A DNA stretch of 64,000 nucleotides from assembly GCA_033032865.1 (NCBI GenBank), contig JAWHQI010000185.1:3534001-3598000 (forward strand), given 5' to 3'. The stretch is from Dactylorhiza incarnata (lineage: Eukaryota > Streptophyta > Magnoliopsida > Asparagales > Orchidaceae). Positions 34,712 to 46,667 of the stretch are shown one piece after another; within the stretch, counting starts at the first letter, position 1; every line of letters starts with the position of its first letter. Below the pieces are notes generated by a model, which did not search any database, had not been told where the DNA came from, and saw only the letters and a program-made list of their open reading frames with translations. Both the position numbers and the translations under genes were made by a program.

Positions 34712-34723
34712 TGGTATCAGAGC
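34712..34723 (+). other. Copia-2 primer-binding site
   Basis: TGGTATCAGAGC, 2 nt after the LTR end, complementary to the 3' end of initiator tRNA-Met. Confidence 0.88.
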
Positions 34724-34760
34724 TAAGTTTTATTCCAAACGGTCTAACAACCAGGAATAA

Positions 34761-36539
34761 ATGGCGTCTTATGATCTCTCTTTTTTGGAGGGTCATGGTG
34801 TTAGTAGACCACCTCTTTTTACAGGGTCAGATTTCAACTACTAGAAATCTAGGATGATTTGCTTTATGACCATGAATATAGAAGTATGGGACATGGTAGA
34901 ATTTTGATACTCTCCTCCTACAATTGTAGTAGGAGAGGCTACGGTAGAAAAACCTAAGGATAAATGGGATAATAACGAAAAACATAAGTGCAGAAATAAT
35001 GCTAAGGCGATGAATGCTTTATATTGTGCTTTAAATAGAACTGCATTAAATAGAATTTTTGCATGTGTAACTACTTATGATATTTGGAATCAATTGGAAG
35101 TTACTCATGATGGTACGTCGCAGGTGAAAGATGCAAAGCTATTCCAACCAGAGTCGGAATATGAAAAGTTCAGGATGGATGCCGAAGAGGACATCAACTC
35201 GACGTACGCACGCTTCACCAAGATCGTCAACGTTTCAAAAGCTTTTGGAAAGATCTACTCCGATGGTGACTTGGTATGAAAAATTCTTCACTGTCTACCT
35301 CCAAGATTAAATCCTAAAGTTACGGCCATCTCAGAGTCACATAACATAAGAATGCTCCAGATGGAGAATCTCATTGGGAATCTCAAAACCCATGAGGTAG
35401 AACTTAAGATCCAACATGAAGGGTACAATATGGAGCAAAAAACAAAAGAATTAAAAACTGAGGTCGACGACGAAGAAGACGATATTGAAGAAGGTCTCTT
35501 GGTGAAGAACTTCAAAAGATTCACGCGGGATCCCGAAAGAAGAAAAACTTTTCGCAAATACCTCACCAAAGGGTCCAACAAGCAAGGGTCATGGAAGAAC
35601 AAGGAGAGCCATGATGATGTGGAGAAATCTCTTCCAGAGTGCTTCAACTGCAGGAAGATTAGACACATCCGAAGTGAGAGTCCAAAAATCCTAGAGAAGG
35701 AGAAGGAGAGGCACAAAAATAAGAACAAGAAGAAAAAGTATACGTCTTCCGAAGAGTCAAGCTCAACAACTTCAAGCGACGATGATGAAGCAAACATATG
35801 CTTCATGACAAAAGGAAATGATGATGATACCAGTGTTCTTAGTGACACTGAGGTAACTCCTACCTCCGTAGAACTTTTTGATGAATTTGTTCAAACCTAC
35901 AAAGCCTACGATAAAATTATAGTAGATATTAATATTTTAACTCGTGAAAATGAATCTCTCATCAAAGAATATCATAAGCTTACCAAAAAATTAATTTCTT
36001 TGGAAAAGAGAAAGGTTTCATGCCAAGAGTGCCAGCGATCCTTATGTAAGGTAAAAGAACTTGAAATTTCTCTTTCTAAGGCCCTCTCACAAATCAAAAT
36101 TTTTACAAGAGAAAAGGGGGACTTGGAGAGAAAACTAAAAACCTCTCTCTTACAAATTGAATATAACAAAAAGGGCTTAGAAAATAAATGTGTCATGATT
36201 GTAAAAGAAAATTCTTCTCTTAAGAAACAAACTCATGACCTCAATATGGCCATCAACAAATTTGGAATAGGTCAAAAATCCCTGGACAAGATTTTGGGGA
36301 ACCAATGTTATGGTTCTGGAAAATTTGGGCTCGGATATCAAAGTAACCACTACCGCCTGGCGATAGCCACTTACGCCGGCGGTAGCCCATCATTTAAAAA
36401 ATCTTCTGCTTTTCTAAAAATCAAACCTCATCCAGTAAGAGCAGTGTAGAATTTCAGAAAAGGGTCTCAACCCCCTTTATTTCGTGTGCAAATTGTCATA
36501 GGTTTGGACACACATCTAGCTCTTGCAGGAAAATAAAAT
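34761..36539 (+). pseudogene. Copia-2 gag
   Basis: Starts MASYDLSFLEGHG. RPPLFTGSDFNY and YDIWNQLEVTHDGTSQVKDA are the copia gag (UBN2-type) landmarks. In-frame TAG (after DFNY), TGA (after MVEF), TGA near 35277 and a TAG at 36447-36449 break it. The first knuckle CFNCRKIRHIRSES has lost its last Cys. A long charged coiled-coil segment (about 35880-36250) follows. A second knuckle CANCHRFGHTSSSC (36485-36526) is perfect CX2CX4HX4C but in another frame, and IWVPKAS marks the gag-pol border. In life it would be the particle protein. Confidence 0.82.
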
Positions 36540-36640
36540 AGGGATCTCTAAAGCAAATCTGGGTACCTAAGGCATCCAATTATTCTATGGGTAGTACAAC
36601 TTGGGTATCAAGATCTTTTCCCTCATCTTCTTTCTAGATT

Positions 36641-36748
36641 TGCAGGAAGGCTAAGGACAAGGAGTATGTCTGGTACTTGTACTCGAGTTGCTCCAAGTAC
36701 TTGATGGGCAATAATGCAAAGCTCCTTAGCCTAGAAAAAAGTGATAAA
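36641..36748 (+). pseudogene. Copia-2 protease fragment
   Basis: CRKAKDKEYVWYLYSSCSKY corresponds to the copia protease start (WYLDSGCSxHMTG). The catalytic Asp is Tyr and the Gly is Ser. The frame ends within about 20 further residues (NAKLLSLEKSDK) and the sequence passes straight into 3' noncoding DNA. Confidence 0.7.
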
Positions 36749-37843
36749 TGATTAAACGTTTTATTTAAGTCATATTCATAAACACAGTTGCTTCATGCAT
36801 TTTTTTTTCTATCTATAACATCTCCAAACTTTCTAAAAATTCTACATGAAACTAATCTTTGGACATTTAATCAATATCAAAACCAAAAAATTCAAAATCT
36901 TAAAAATTATTGTACTGTTTGCCGCACTAGCGCTAGCGCTGGTTCTAGCTCAAGTGTCTGAATTTTTGTAATTTTAAAATTCTGAAAAATCACTTAAAAT
37001 ATATTATTTTACATGTACTACTCATTTTTTCATTTATTCCATTAATTGATTTTTGCAGAATTAAAATAAAAAAACTACAAAAGCCAAAATTGCAAAAAAA
37101 AAATTTATTCTCTTTAATTCTTTGTTTATTTGTTTGATTTCTATTTATATATACAAAAATCAAATAAAAAATATACGATAAAGAATTATCAAAAATTATT
37201 TGTAGAACTTAACCTTTCTATTTACCTGTATCTTGTGGATGGGAGATTTGGGCTATCATCCCATCACATATCCTAGTACTGGGCAAACCCCTTATAGGGT
37301 ATACCTCGGGAAGTTCAAGATCAATTATAAGAGTTCAAACTTTAAAATAAAATTATTTATTCAAAATATCAAAAAAAACTATATGTATTTTATTGTTCAT
37401 ATCAAGAATGGTTTAATCTATCATTTAGACCTTCTACAATGTTGCAGTTCATCTTTTCAAACTACTTTGGACATTATTTTTATCATGCTTTGATTTATCT
37501 AATCACATGTGCATCAATTGTATTGTAAATGTTATGTAGAACCAAGCTTAGCATGCCTCTAAGTATGAGTAAATGTTTTATGATTGATAATGATTTTTCT
37601 TCACTCACTTATTTTGGCAAAGTCTACATATGCTCTTAATCTAAGAATGTTTGCTTGTGTATTGTAATTGTACAATGAATTCAAATTTGCACAAGTATCT
37701 TACCTATACTACATTTATTTGCACTCTTAAAAATTAAGAAAAATGGTTGTGCTTTCAAAATTAAATTGGTTTGTCAAATAAGTGTATTCAGAGATCTTTG
37801 TACATAACAAAAATCATGAAATAAATTGAAAAAGATAACTCCA

Positions 37844-37904
37844 CCAAGAACTACTTGAACCTCCAGATAAGTCTTAATAAGCGTTGTGAGGTTGAGCACC
37901 TTGG
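37844..37904 (+). other. Conserved copia 3' stem-loop (copy 2)
   Basis: AACCTC (37858-37863) pairs with GAGGTT (37888-37893); CCAAG (37844) pairs with CTTGG (37900). The loop matches copy 1 with a few substitutions. Confidence 0.6.
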
Positions 37905-38011
37905 AAAGAATAGTAAAGTATCTTGTGCAAATCTTCATTTAAAAAAAAGACTTATTCCTATGTACACCGAATCACAAAAAACTCAATATTGAAAAATAAA
38001 GTGTGTGATCC

Positions 38012-38073
38012 CCAAAGCACTACTTTGCACCCTGATAAGTCTTAATGAGCATTGTGTGTGCAAAGAACCTTGG
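38012..38073 (+). other. Conserved copia 3' stem-loop (copy 3, changed stem)
   Basis: The loop core (CTGATAAGTC to GAGCATTG) is kept. The stem is now CTTTGCAC (38023-38030) with GTGCAAAG (38058-38065), eight perfect pairs unlike the AACCTC/GAGGTT of copies 1 and 2. Both arms changed together. Confidence 0.65.
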
Positions 38074-39473
38074 TTGTTTTATATTTTTCCTATGTGCATT
38101 GAAGTGTGTGGAAGTAAAATTATTTGTATTTTATTGTGCACTTTACTCTACATATATCTTGTTTTTTTTTATTAAATCATTTGTTTACTCGATTCAAAAT
38201 ACACTTATGTGCACATCATTATCTTCCATAACACTACTTCTCATGAGTATTTGATCCTAATGCTTAATTCTATACTCCTCTTTATTTATAAATGCTCTAG
38301 ATAACCTAACTTGCTTTCTACAATGTTTGTTATGTTTTGAATTTGTGAATTATAATAACATTATAGTAGTTTATCATTGATATCCTTCTTTCATGCTTAG
38401 TTACTTTATTGTCAAACTTAAAGATTTTAAATAAAAATGATTTACAAAAACATCTTCCTTTTTGGAATTTAACTCATATCTCTTCTTATGAATCATCATG
38501 ATCATAAAAAGATGTTTCTTGTATTTCTCTAAGTGTTCCGCATCATCACCATATATTTTTTACCTCGCGCTTTCAAGCTTATATCAAAGTCTTAAATCTC
38601 AAAATTCCTTTTTCAACAAGTGGTAGACTTGCATGGTAGAATTTATATTGGTTGTTCTAACACGAATATCATTTTTATGTTAAAAACTCTGATTCATTAT
38701 TGGATTTCAAAATAGCTATATGAGTTTTTTTTAAATTCAAATAAAAATATAAACCCATAGGCTGTGAACATATCATTAGATTTAAATACTTAATGTTTCC
38801 AATGATTATTATCCTATGATTGCATATCTCACCATAGTGAGGGCGTGGGTTTGTAGGCATTAGAGAACCTAACCTCTAAGTCATGTCTTGTCCTTAACCG
38901 GGGAGGGTTCTAGTGGGGCCTTGCGAGGCACTAGAGGGAAAGAGTGCTGGGTTGAGTATTTTCTAGTGTTTCCATATGGTACTAACACCCCAACCTACAA
39001 CATGTATACAGCTCCTCAAGACCATCCGTCACTTAGTACGGGTCTAGGGTGTAGGCATATTGTCTGGGTAGATTAGTTACTTGGAAATCATTACCTTTTT
39101 ATGTAAAAACTCCTTATCATTTCATTTTCTATAAAAAGCTCGATCATGCCTTATCTTTTTATCAAAAATCCTCTTTTTATGTCTCTTGCTTCCTTACCCA
39201 CTTTTGCTAATAACAAAAAGGGGAGAACTAACATGATAAATAATAATCGCTATCAAATGGGAAAACTAACATGACTAATGATTAAGATGATAGATTTCAT
39301 ATCAGGGGAACATTCACATAGGGGGAGCATGTATTTAGGGGGAGCAATTCAAAATAATAAAATTGACAATTATCCTATGTCATCTCTCACACACACATAA
39401 GTAGGTTTCATCATGCTTATATATTAATGCTATAATTTATCGTTAATAGATTTGTTATTATCAAAAGGAGGAG

Positions 39474-40649
39474 TTTGAGAATAACAAATCCTATGTGTAT
39501 TTGACCTTGTGTGTTTAAGTGTGCAGGAAACAAAGCCATATGACTCAAGGATAACATATGAAGGTTGCTCCCAATTTTGAAGCCAGAAATCCAACATGTC
39601 CACTAGTGCCGGTGGTAGCACCTAGCACAGGCGCTAGCTCTGATTAGAGCAATTTTGGGAAGCAATTATAGAAGGTGCTAACGCGAGACGATAATATCTA
39701 ATGCAGGCGGTAGCAGTTAGCGCAAGCGGTATTGGGTAGCGAAGACGGTAGCGCAAAGCACAATAGGAAGGCGACCAGCTTGCTTAAAATAAAAGATTCT
39801 CATGCGGAACATATTTCCTAAACCGGGATAGTGCCGGCGGTAGCGATAGCGCAGGCGCTAGCTCCAAGGCTTTAAAAAGGACCCCTTAGATCTGTCTTCT
39901 TCATCCTCTTATGATATCAAATTCCAGAGCTTTGTGCCATATCATTTAGAGGAATATTCGGAGAGAGACTCCAACAAATCCATGAAGGCTTAAGGATATC
40001 ATTGGAGAAGATATCAACACACTTCATTGTTATGATGAAAGACCGCATCGACTACAATCATACTCTATGGGTCTTCGTCTACTTCTCCAAGAGATTCATA
40101 TAGGAGTTTTTATATTGTTGTTATTTATTTCACATCTTTTCTTGTAATCGTTGAGTGAATTCACCTCGTGTTGGCGATTAGGTCTAGGTAGTACTTAGGG
40201 CAGAAATTCGGCTTGTGTTGGCGACTAGATCTAGGTTAGGTCTATGGGGTGCTCAAGGCCATATCCAGGGAAGGATTGGCTAGAGCAGCTTAAGGCCGTA
40301 TCTGGGGAAGGATATGCTAAAGCAACCTGTTCGTGGGGATACGAGTCAGGATAGAAAACAAAAAGGGATTTTTACTTATTCGCCTTGGATTTCTAGCATC
40401 ATAGAAATCTAGTTTGGTAATCAAGTTTTAGCAATACTAATCATGTCTCTTTTTGTAATGAAATTGATGTACTCTTCATTTCTCTAAATTGTTTATTTCT
40501 TACGCTTTCATTATAAAACAATTTAGATATTCATTCTAAATCACTATTTTGATCTCTTATTATTTCAAGTTTATCAAAATACAACAAAAGTTGTATATCC
40601 CTTATTCACCCCCCCCCCCCCCCCCCTCTAAGGGCGCCTACAGATCCAA
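39474..40649 (+). repeat. Copia-2 3' LTR
   Basis: Begins directly with TTTGAGAATAACAAATC, so about 30 bp of the LTR start (present in Copia-1) is deleted next to the polypurine tract. Contains GCGCTAGC/GCGGTAGC words (39600-39760 and 39830-39870) and an 18-C run at about 40609-40626. Ends GATCCAA without the final CA. Confidence 0.82.
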
Positions 40650-41335
40650 GAGGAATCGCCTATAAATAGGTCAAGGGATATATTATCAACCCTAGTCGTA
40701 CTTTTGGAAAGTTCTCTGTCGTAATCTCAAATTGCCTCTTACGAAGAACACACCAACAGAAACCTAGAGTTTGTGATTCCTCCTGCAAGAAAGTGGAGTC
40801 AGATCACCTGCTACTCAGATTCATGCTCACATTTATAGATCAAGATGAAACTAAAGTCAGATCTATTCTCAAATCGATTGAACCCTTCCTCTTAAAATTT
40901 CAAAACAAAGTCTTTCACGTGAAGAAAAAGGATATTTCTTTTCAGATCAGAAGAAGAACTTTTATAGTCTTAAGAACATTGCTTACAATCTATATTTGTT
41001 GTAAAAACTCCTTTTACATTTTGTAGGAAGTGCTTACTTCCGAGTTCTGTATATCCTTGTAGGAAGGATCGAGTGTAGGAGACGTTGTTCTCAAGTTGTA
41101 AGATTAGAAATAATTTGAGATTGTTGAAGTAGCCATGTCTAGCTCGAAGTGCTAGATAGACGAGGCGGGAAAGTCGGCATACCCTTTCCGGGGAACCACT
41201 ATAAATCCTTGTGTATGTGTTGTGTGCTCTCTTTCTCTGTGCTTTTGGTTACAATTTTTTTAATTCTGCTTAAAGCCATAGAGCTCACCTGTTCACCCCC
41301 TCTAGGTGATTTAGGTAGCAATTAGATACTTTCAA
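40650..41335 (+). repeat. Copia LTR fragment related to Copia-3
   Basis: Starts inside an LTR at CGCCTATAAATAGG (TATA box 40661-40667) and ends CTAGGTGATTTAGGTAGCAA and TACTTTCAACA, like the Copia-3 LTR ends. It has two of the constant-linker hairpins: GGAAGT/ACTTCC (41026/41036) and ATCCTT/AAGGAT (41053/41064). No internal region follows. Confidence 0.7.
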
Positions 41336-42240
41336 CATTGTCGACTAGAAGTGTTTATTTGTCGATGAGAAGAACTAGTTGTCCATGAGAAGACCTGGCT
41401 TGTCGAGTAGAAGGGTGATACCATGGTGTGGTAACCATTACCGCCCCGCTGTAGCTAGAGGACAAATTGAGAACGACAAGGCTCCCCTTAATGATAGTAC
41501 CTTATGCATATTCCCAAGGATGAGAGGTGACAGTTGGCAGCTAGGAGGTGGGCATAGGGAACTTGGATGTCCTTGCAAAGCATGGGAATTGTTTTCCCAT
41601 TAACTCCAAGCAAAAACATTAATGGCATTCCTGATTTCTGCTCCCCCCTCCCTCATTTGATCTTATGACTCCGCTCCTCAGCTATCAAGCAGTCGAGCCA
41701 GCAGTTTTCTTGAAGAAACCAAGCATAGAAGCTGCATTTGGAGCAAGGTCTCCGGAGACAAATGCCACCATGCCACCTGGGAGATTTACCCGCTCAACGG
41801 CCTTGAATATGTGAGTTTCCACTCTACTTTTTGGTGTTAGTATCTTAGATCAAATTATGAGTTGTATCGAGCTCAATTGAGCATGATTTTAGAACAATTA
41901 TTGGATAAATTCTTGATAATATCCCATGCTAGATCTCCTGTTCTAGGGCATCATTTGCCATGAAATGACAATCAACCCCTCTCTCCAAAATAAAGCTATA
42001 GGAGTCGATTTCATGAAGAACGATGGCATATAAATGGAGTATTGAAGGAAATAAGGTTGGGCTCATCCCATTTGTCGACTAGAGGAAGAAGTTGACTAGG
42101 GATCACTAGATCTACTTCCATATTCACGCAGATATGCTTTTGTAGACCGAAAATCGATTATAGCTTAAATATTAAAAACCTGTCACCTTTACTCAGCTAG
42201 GTTCAAGCAAATATTTAGTCATGCTACACTCAGATTTGGA
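41336..42240. other. Unclassified repeat region with GTCGACTAGAAG words
   Basis: TTGTCGACTAGAAG, TGTCGATGAGAAG and TTGTCGAGTAGAAG are repeated at 41338-41412, with a further GTCGACTAGAGGAAGAAG near 42076. I find no coding frame. It resembles the U3 of another LTR element but no LTR ends were found. Confidence 0.35.
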
Positions 42241-42532
42241 CCTTAGGTTCAACATAAAAGTTGTAGCCCTTGGAAAGACCTTTTCAGATTATGGTGTAAC
42301 AAAATATATGGTCTAATGTATCTCCCTAGATCTAATATTGAAAATGTTGTGTAACCAACCTTAGGAAAACATATTTCATGTATATTTCTCTGAATACACC
42401 ACTGATTGCCATGACATTTTGTACATGCAAGACTAATACGAAGATAAACCACATCTGAAAGTTTGAGAATTTTTTGTGATATTTTTCTATATTTTTTGTA
42501 ATTATAAATCTTATACACAATGGATATAAGTG

Positions 42533-42888
42533 AAATTAATTGGGCTAAATCATCTTGTAAAATAACCAAACTTGTATAGCTTCATCCTTAGATAATATTT
42601 GGTCTGTGATAAAAATCTTGGGACATTTGGATTAGATATTTGTATGATTTGTCACCCTAAATGTTTTGACCTGTAAAGGAGTCATGTATGCTTGGGGTGC
42701 AAATATCAAAAATTTAGTCTTTATGTATCTCTCTGGATAGTTACCCAAATACAATGAAATTTGATACATGATACTATCATCACCTCAGGAATGACTCGAA
42801 AAATTTGTAGAGTTTTTGGAGTATGATTTTCCTATGTTTAAAGAAAAATTTAATAGGTGTCATACTAAGATATTAATGAAATTAATGG
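42533..42888. repeat. Degenerate ~350-bp repeat unit, left of Gypsy-2
   Basis: Shares a series of blocks with 57060-57414: CTTGTAAAAT, GATTTGTCAC, GAGTCATGT, GCTTGGGGTGC, CTCTCTGGATA, and the end GATATTAATGAAATTAAT. Gypsy-2 lies between two such units. Sequence upstream (42240-42530) looks like a further, more diverged unit. Confidence 0.5.
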
Positions 42889-44801
42889 TGTAAGACCCCA
42901 AGTGTCGTGTGCAAATAATTTGGGTGTGCTCGAAAGAAAATGAGCTAACACCAGGCGCTAGCGATAGCGACGGAGGTAGTATATTTCTCGAGAAACCCGT
43001 GTTTTTCCTGAGAAATGTGTTCTTTCTCGAAGAATGGAGAATATGAGCTAGCGCCAGGCGCTAGCGATAGCACCGACAGTATTGCATTTCCCGAGAAATG
43101 TGTCCTTTCTCGACGAATGTGGCATTTCTCGAAGAATGTGGCATTTCCGGAGAAGTTCGTCGAAGAAAGATAGAGCAGGCGGTAGCGCTAGCGTTTCTCG
43201 ACGATTCCTTAAGCGGTAAAGCGGTACCGACTATGGGCTAGCACCAGGCACTAGTAGCTAGCACCGGCAGTAGCGGAAAACTATTTATGAGATGGTTTTT
43301 GGCTTTTGTTCTTATTTTCTGAGAGAACCTCTGCCTTTCCAAGAGTGGTAGGCTGAGAGCTTGAGGAAGGAGATCCGTTGGTGGCTAGCCGTTCGCCGTT
43401 CCGAAGGGAAAATTTGCGAAGGAGATTACCTACGTTCTTGTGCCATCGTCCAATCCGTAGAGAGGAATCTATTTCAGCAAGTTCCCTCCAGATCAATCTC
43501 AAATCTATTGCACGGAAATGAGCGCCGAGGGTAACGATTCTCCTCCTTCATCTCTGGACATGTTCGTCCATTGATTTGCATAGTAGTAGGCAGATTTCCA
43601 CTAATCAGTGGATAGGTTTCTGCCGATGGGTCGATGTTATCCCTGTAGATATTGCATATAGAGTTCGGAATGGCAGTACAGACATAGGCATGCTGTGTGA
43701 AGCCCTTCTGGACAAGTTGGTATGGAATGGTGATGTGTTATTCTATATTGCACTCCGGATAAGACTCCACATATGTATGTTTTCGTGTTCTTGGTACTGT
43801 GATGTACTGCTAGCAGTCCTGGAGGTTACCCTCAGGAAATACTCGAAAGAGCTAACTGATCTGTATTCTATTGGCTAGTGCCGGCGTTAGTGCCAGTGAT
43901 CCTTGGAATTGCTAAACGAGCCCCTGAGGCTGAGGTGTTGACCCTGTGAGGTTATAGTTTGACAGGCACAAGGGGAAGCCATACCCGTGTCAAGCTAAGT
44001 TGAATCCTGACATTTATGAGCATGGCACAAGTTGAACCGAACCTGGGCTAGGCATAGGTGAATCCTGACATCTAGCTCATAACAATCGTGTCGGAACTTC
44101 GTGTGTACGACCGAGCTCAAAGAGTGTCCGAACTTCGTGTGTACGGCCAAGCTCAATTGGATCATCCAAGTTGAAAAAGGACTTGAGGATGACGTGCCAT
44201 GAGTGCACATGACGTGTGACTTGTCGTCACCGTAGGATGATTGTTTCTATGCGGTGCTTAGACGCACCTGTGAAATATTTATGTTGCTACTGCTATTGCT
44301 TGCTTGCAGGGAAAGAGCACCACCGCCCCAAGCTTGCGGTGGGGTCGTTATATTCTTGGTCAGCTAAAGCTGCCCGGTTACTTATTTTCCCTCCGTTTGG
44401 AGGATTGTGACTTACAGGTCCTGGCGAGACAAGCAGGAAATAGCGGGGCGGAATCCCAGGTGCTGAGCTTTGTTGGCCCTTGAAGTCCAAGTGATTTGTT
44501 TACTGTTTTCATGTGTGGCCGTCCTGCATGCCGATGTTTGGAAGCCACCTAGTTGTTGTAAACAGGTTTAAATAAATAAACCTTGTTGTTTTTTCATTCC
44601 TTGTATATAAGTGGACAAGTTCTGAACTGGTGTTGTCTTATTAAATTAAATGCTTCCGTTATGCGACTCTATATGCTGAGATGGTTATGTTCTTAACTTT
44701 TTAAAATTCAATTTAGTAATGCGCTCTTTTGTTCATTTAATATGGTGTGGAGTCCCGGACGGACCTACTGTTATATTCTATGTAACAAGGAGGGTGTTAC
44801 A
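42889..44801 (+). repeat. Gypsy-2 5' LTR (1913 bp)
   Basis: Starts TGTAAGACCCCAAG and ends GAGGGTGTTACA. U3 carries GCGCTAGC/GGCGGTAG words mixed with TTTCTCGA(A/G)GAA words (42945-43260). Later come direct repeats TGAATCCTGACAT (two) and GAACTTCGTGTGTACG (two) between 43998 and 44150, and a GC hairpin CCACCGC/GCGGTGG near 44320. Confidence 0.85.
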
Positions 44802-44804
44802 AAT

Positions 44805-44813
44805 TGGTATCAG
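44805..44813 (+). other. Gypsy-2 primer-binding site
   Basis: TGGTATCAG, 3 nt after the LTR, matches the initiator tRNA-Met complement and then diverges (TTAT for AGC). Confidence 0.7.
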
Positions 44814-45012
44814 TTATGGGTCTCGATCCCTTTCCATCTAAATTTGTGGTCAAATTCCTTTAAGGGGCGTTGAGTACGTGTGTGCGTCACTATTAAGTCA
44901 TGTAAATCACCAGTATTGTCCACTTTAGGAAAGAATTACAAGTATGTTTTCAGCATTGTGATGGAACGTGTGTGTTCCTTTGCTATTTCATGCTTTCTCT
45001 TAGTCGCTAATT

Positions 45013-46170
45013 GTGTTTTGTACACATATATATGCGACTGGATGTGGAGCAGGGCCGTCTCGACCACCGCGTTTGACTGTGAGCAGTGCATCAGCTGAGG
45101 TGCTTACTCCTCCTTCTGCTGAAACAGTGAGGATGGTGGCAGAAGCAGTGTTCGCTATGTTCACTGCACAACCTGGAGGGCATGTCCCTGGATAGCCTCC
45201 TACCCTTGGGGTGGCTCTGGTGCCAGTTATGGCAACTGAACCTGTGTTCGAAAGACCAGTGCCTGTGAGAGCACGGAGAGCTCCGGACCAACAGCTGAAG
45301 TACATTTTGAGTGTCCACCCTCCGAAGTTCTCAGGGGCAGGAACCCCGACTCAAGCAGAGGATTGGCTAACGAGAGTGCGAAAGATCTTGAAGGCCACTA
45401 ATATGGAGGAAGGTCAGAAGGTGATAATAACAACCTTTCTTCTTGATTGGGAGGCGCATCTGTGGTGGGATGAGATGGATTTGCATCAGCTAGTAGGAAG
45501 GTAGCTGACGGACATCTTATTTGAAGAGTTTTCAAGAATGTTCTTATCGCGGTATCTCCCACCTGCTCAACAGATTGAGATGGAGAACCAGTTCAACCAT
45601 CTAACTCAAGGTGATTGTATGATTGATGACTATCTACATGAGTTTACTCGGTTGGGGAGTTACGCAGGCGCAACTTTTGCAGTTGAAGTTCATAAGACCA
45701 ATCGGTTTTACGAGGGTCTGCGAGAAGAATTGCGGTTTCTTCGGTCAGGGCCAATAACGCAAGGGTTTATGACCCTGGTCAATACGGCTTGTTCCTTGGA
45801 GAAGGACATGAAGCGGTCCCAAAATAGAAAGGAGTTAGCTGTGGTGAAGCCAGAGTTCAATGTACCGAGCTCTGCGAAGTCTGGGCAAAGCAGATGGAGG
45901 AAAAGAGCGAGACCTTCTGGGTCAGCTCAATCTGCTGGCTCGGGAGAAATGATTGGGAAGGGCCCATTCATTTGCTTTAATTGTGGTAAGCCAGGTAATA
46001 TAGCCCGATACTGTCGTTGCGGCAAAAAGGCAGCCATGGCTTATACGGCGGAGAAAGGGAAAGCAGCAGAGTCGTCTGCATCCCACTACACTTCAGCCCA
46101 ACGACGAGTTTACAACCTTGGTCAGCAGGAGGCCATAAAGCAAAGCGATGTGGTGACAAGTATGCGTTAG
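45013..46170 (+). pseudogene. Gypsy-2 gag
   Basis: One frame with two TAG interruptions (45193 and 45502). It contains YILSVHPPKFSGAGTPTQAE, EDWLTRVRKILKATNM, LWWDEMDLHQ, FSRMFLSRYLPPAQQIEMEN and FYEGLREELRFL, the Ty3 retrotransposon gag domain. The knuckle CFNCGKPGNIARYC has Asn in place of the zinc-binding His. The protein would form particles and bind RNA; this copy cannot. Confidence 0.82.
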
Positions 46171-46206
46171 TATATAGCTTTTGTAGCTTTTGATACGTCA
46201 TACCTT

Positions 46207-46425
46207 GTGCATTGCTTGTTAACCTTTTGTGTGTTAGGCTTTGTCCTAATATTTAACTGTCCGGCAAGAGCACTGTTTGATACGGGAGCTTCGCATTCCT
46301 TTCTATCAGAGGTCTTCATACGACAATTTGGATTTCCTTTGACGGTGTTAACGGAAAGGTTAGATGTGATGATGCCCAATAGATGTTCTATGTGTGAGGA
46401 TAAAGTCTGTGTTGTAAAGTTATGA
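46207..46425 (+). pseudogene. Gypsy-2 aspartic protease fragment
   Basis: ALFDTGASHSFLSEVFIRQF has the intact protease D-T-G-A active site followed by the usual SFIS-like segment. The frame stops after about 45 more residues; the remaining protease and linker (46430-46670) are scrambled across frames. Confidence 0.75.
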
Positions 46426-46667
46426 ATCGGAAGTTAAGATTTTGATTTAGAACTACTGATACTACTGCTTTCAAAGTTCGATGTGATCTTTTGTATGGAC
46501 TGGCTATCGGCGCAGCAGTCCTACATTGATTACACTTCTAAGAAGGTCACACTGGGCAGAATACCGAGCATGCGACTACGTTTACTGGTTTGCGTGGATC
46601 GATCAAGACATTGATGTCTTCTATCCAAGTAGTCAAGGCAGTTTGACAGGGAGCAAAACTGTGTGTT

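Larger units (their letters stand above)
36749..39473 (+). other. Copia-2 3' noncoding region
   Basis: AT-rich and without convincing coding frames. It holds a TAGCGC cluster (36925-36950), two copies of the conserved stem-loop (37844-37904 and 38012-38073), GGGGGAG boxes (39315-39345) and a weakened polypurine tract AAAAGGAGGAG at the LTR junction. Confidence 0.65.
34133..40649 (+). mobile_element. Copia-2: SIRE-like Ty1/copia with gag but pol deleted
   Basis: 5' LTR remnant, PBS, gag with two zinc knuckles, the first ~35 codons of protease, then a direct jump into the long 3' noncoding region and 3' LTR. RT, RNase H and integrase are absent. This is the TR-GAG type of non-autonomous element. 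Both LTRs are damaged: the 5' LTR lacks its first part at the junction with the minus-strand unit, and the 3' LTR lacks its first ~30 bp and last 2 bp. Confidence 0.82.

Noticed and set aside
44215..44490. Short open frames in the Gypsy-2 LTR as genes
   Set aside because: They lie wholly inside LTR sequence, differ between the two LTRs and have no motif.
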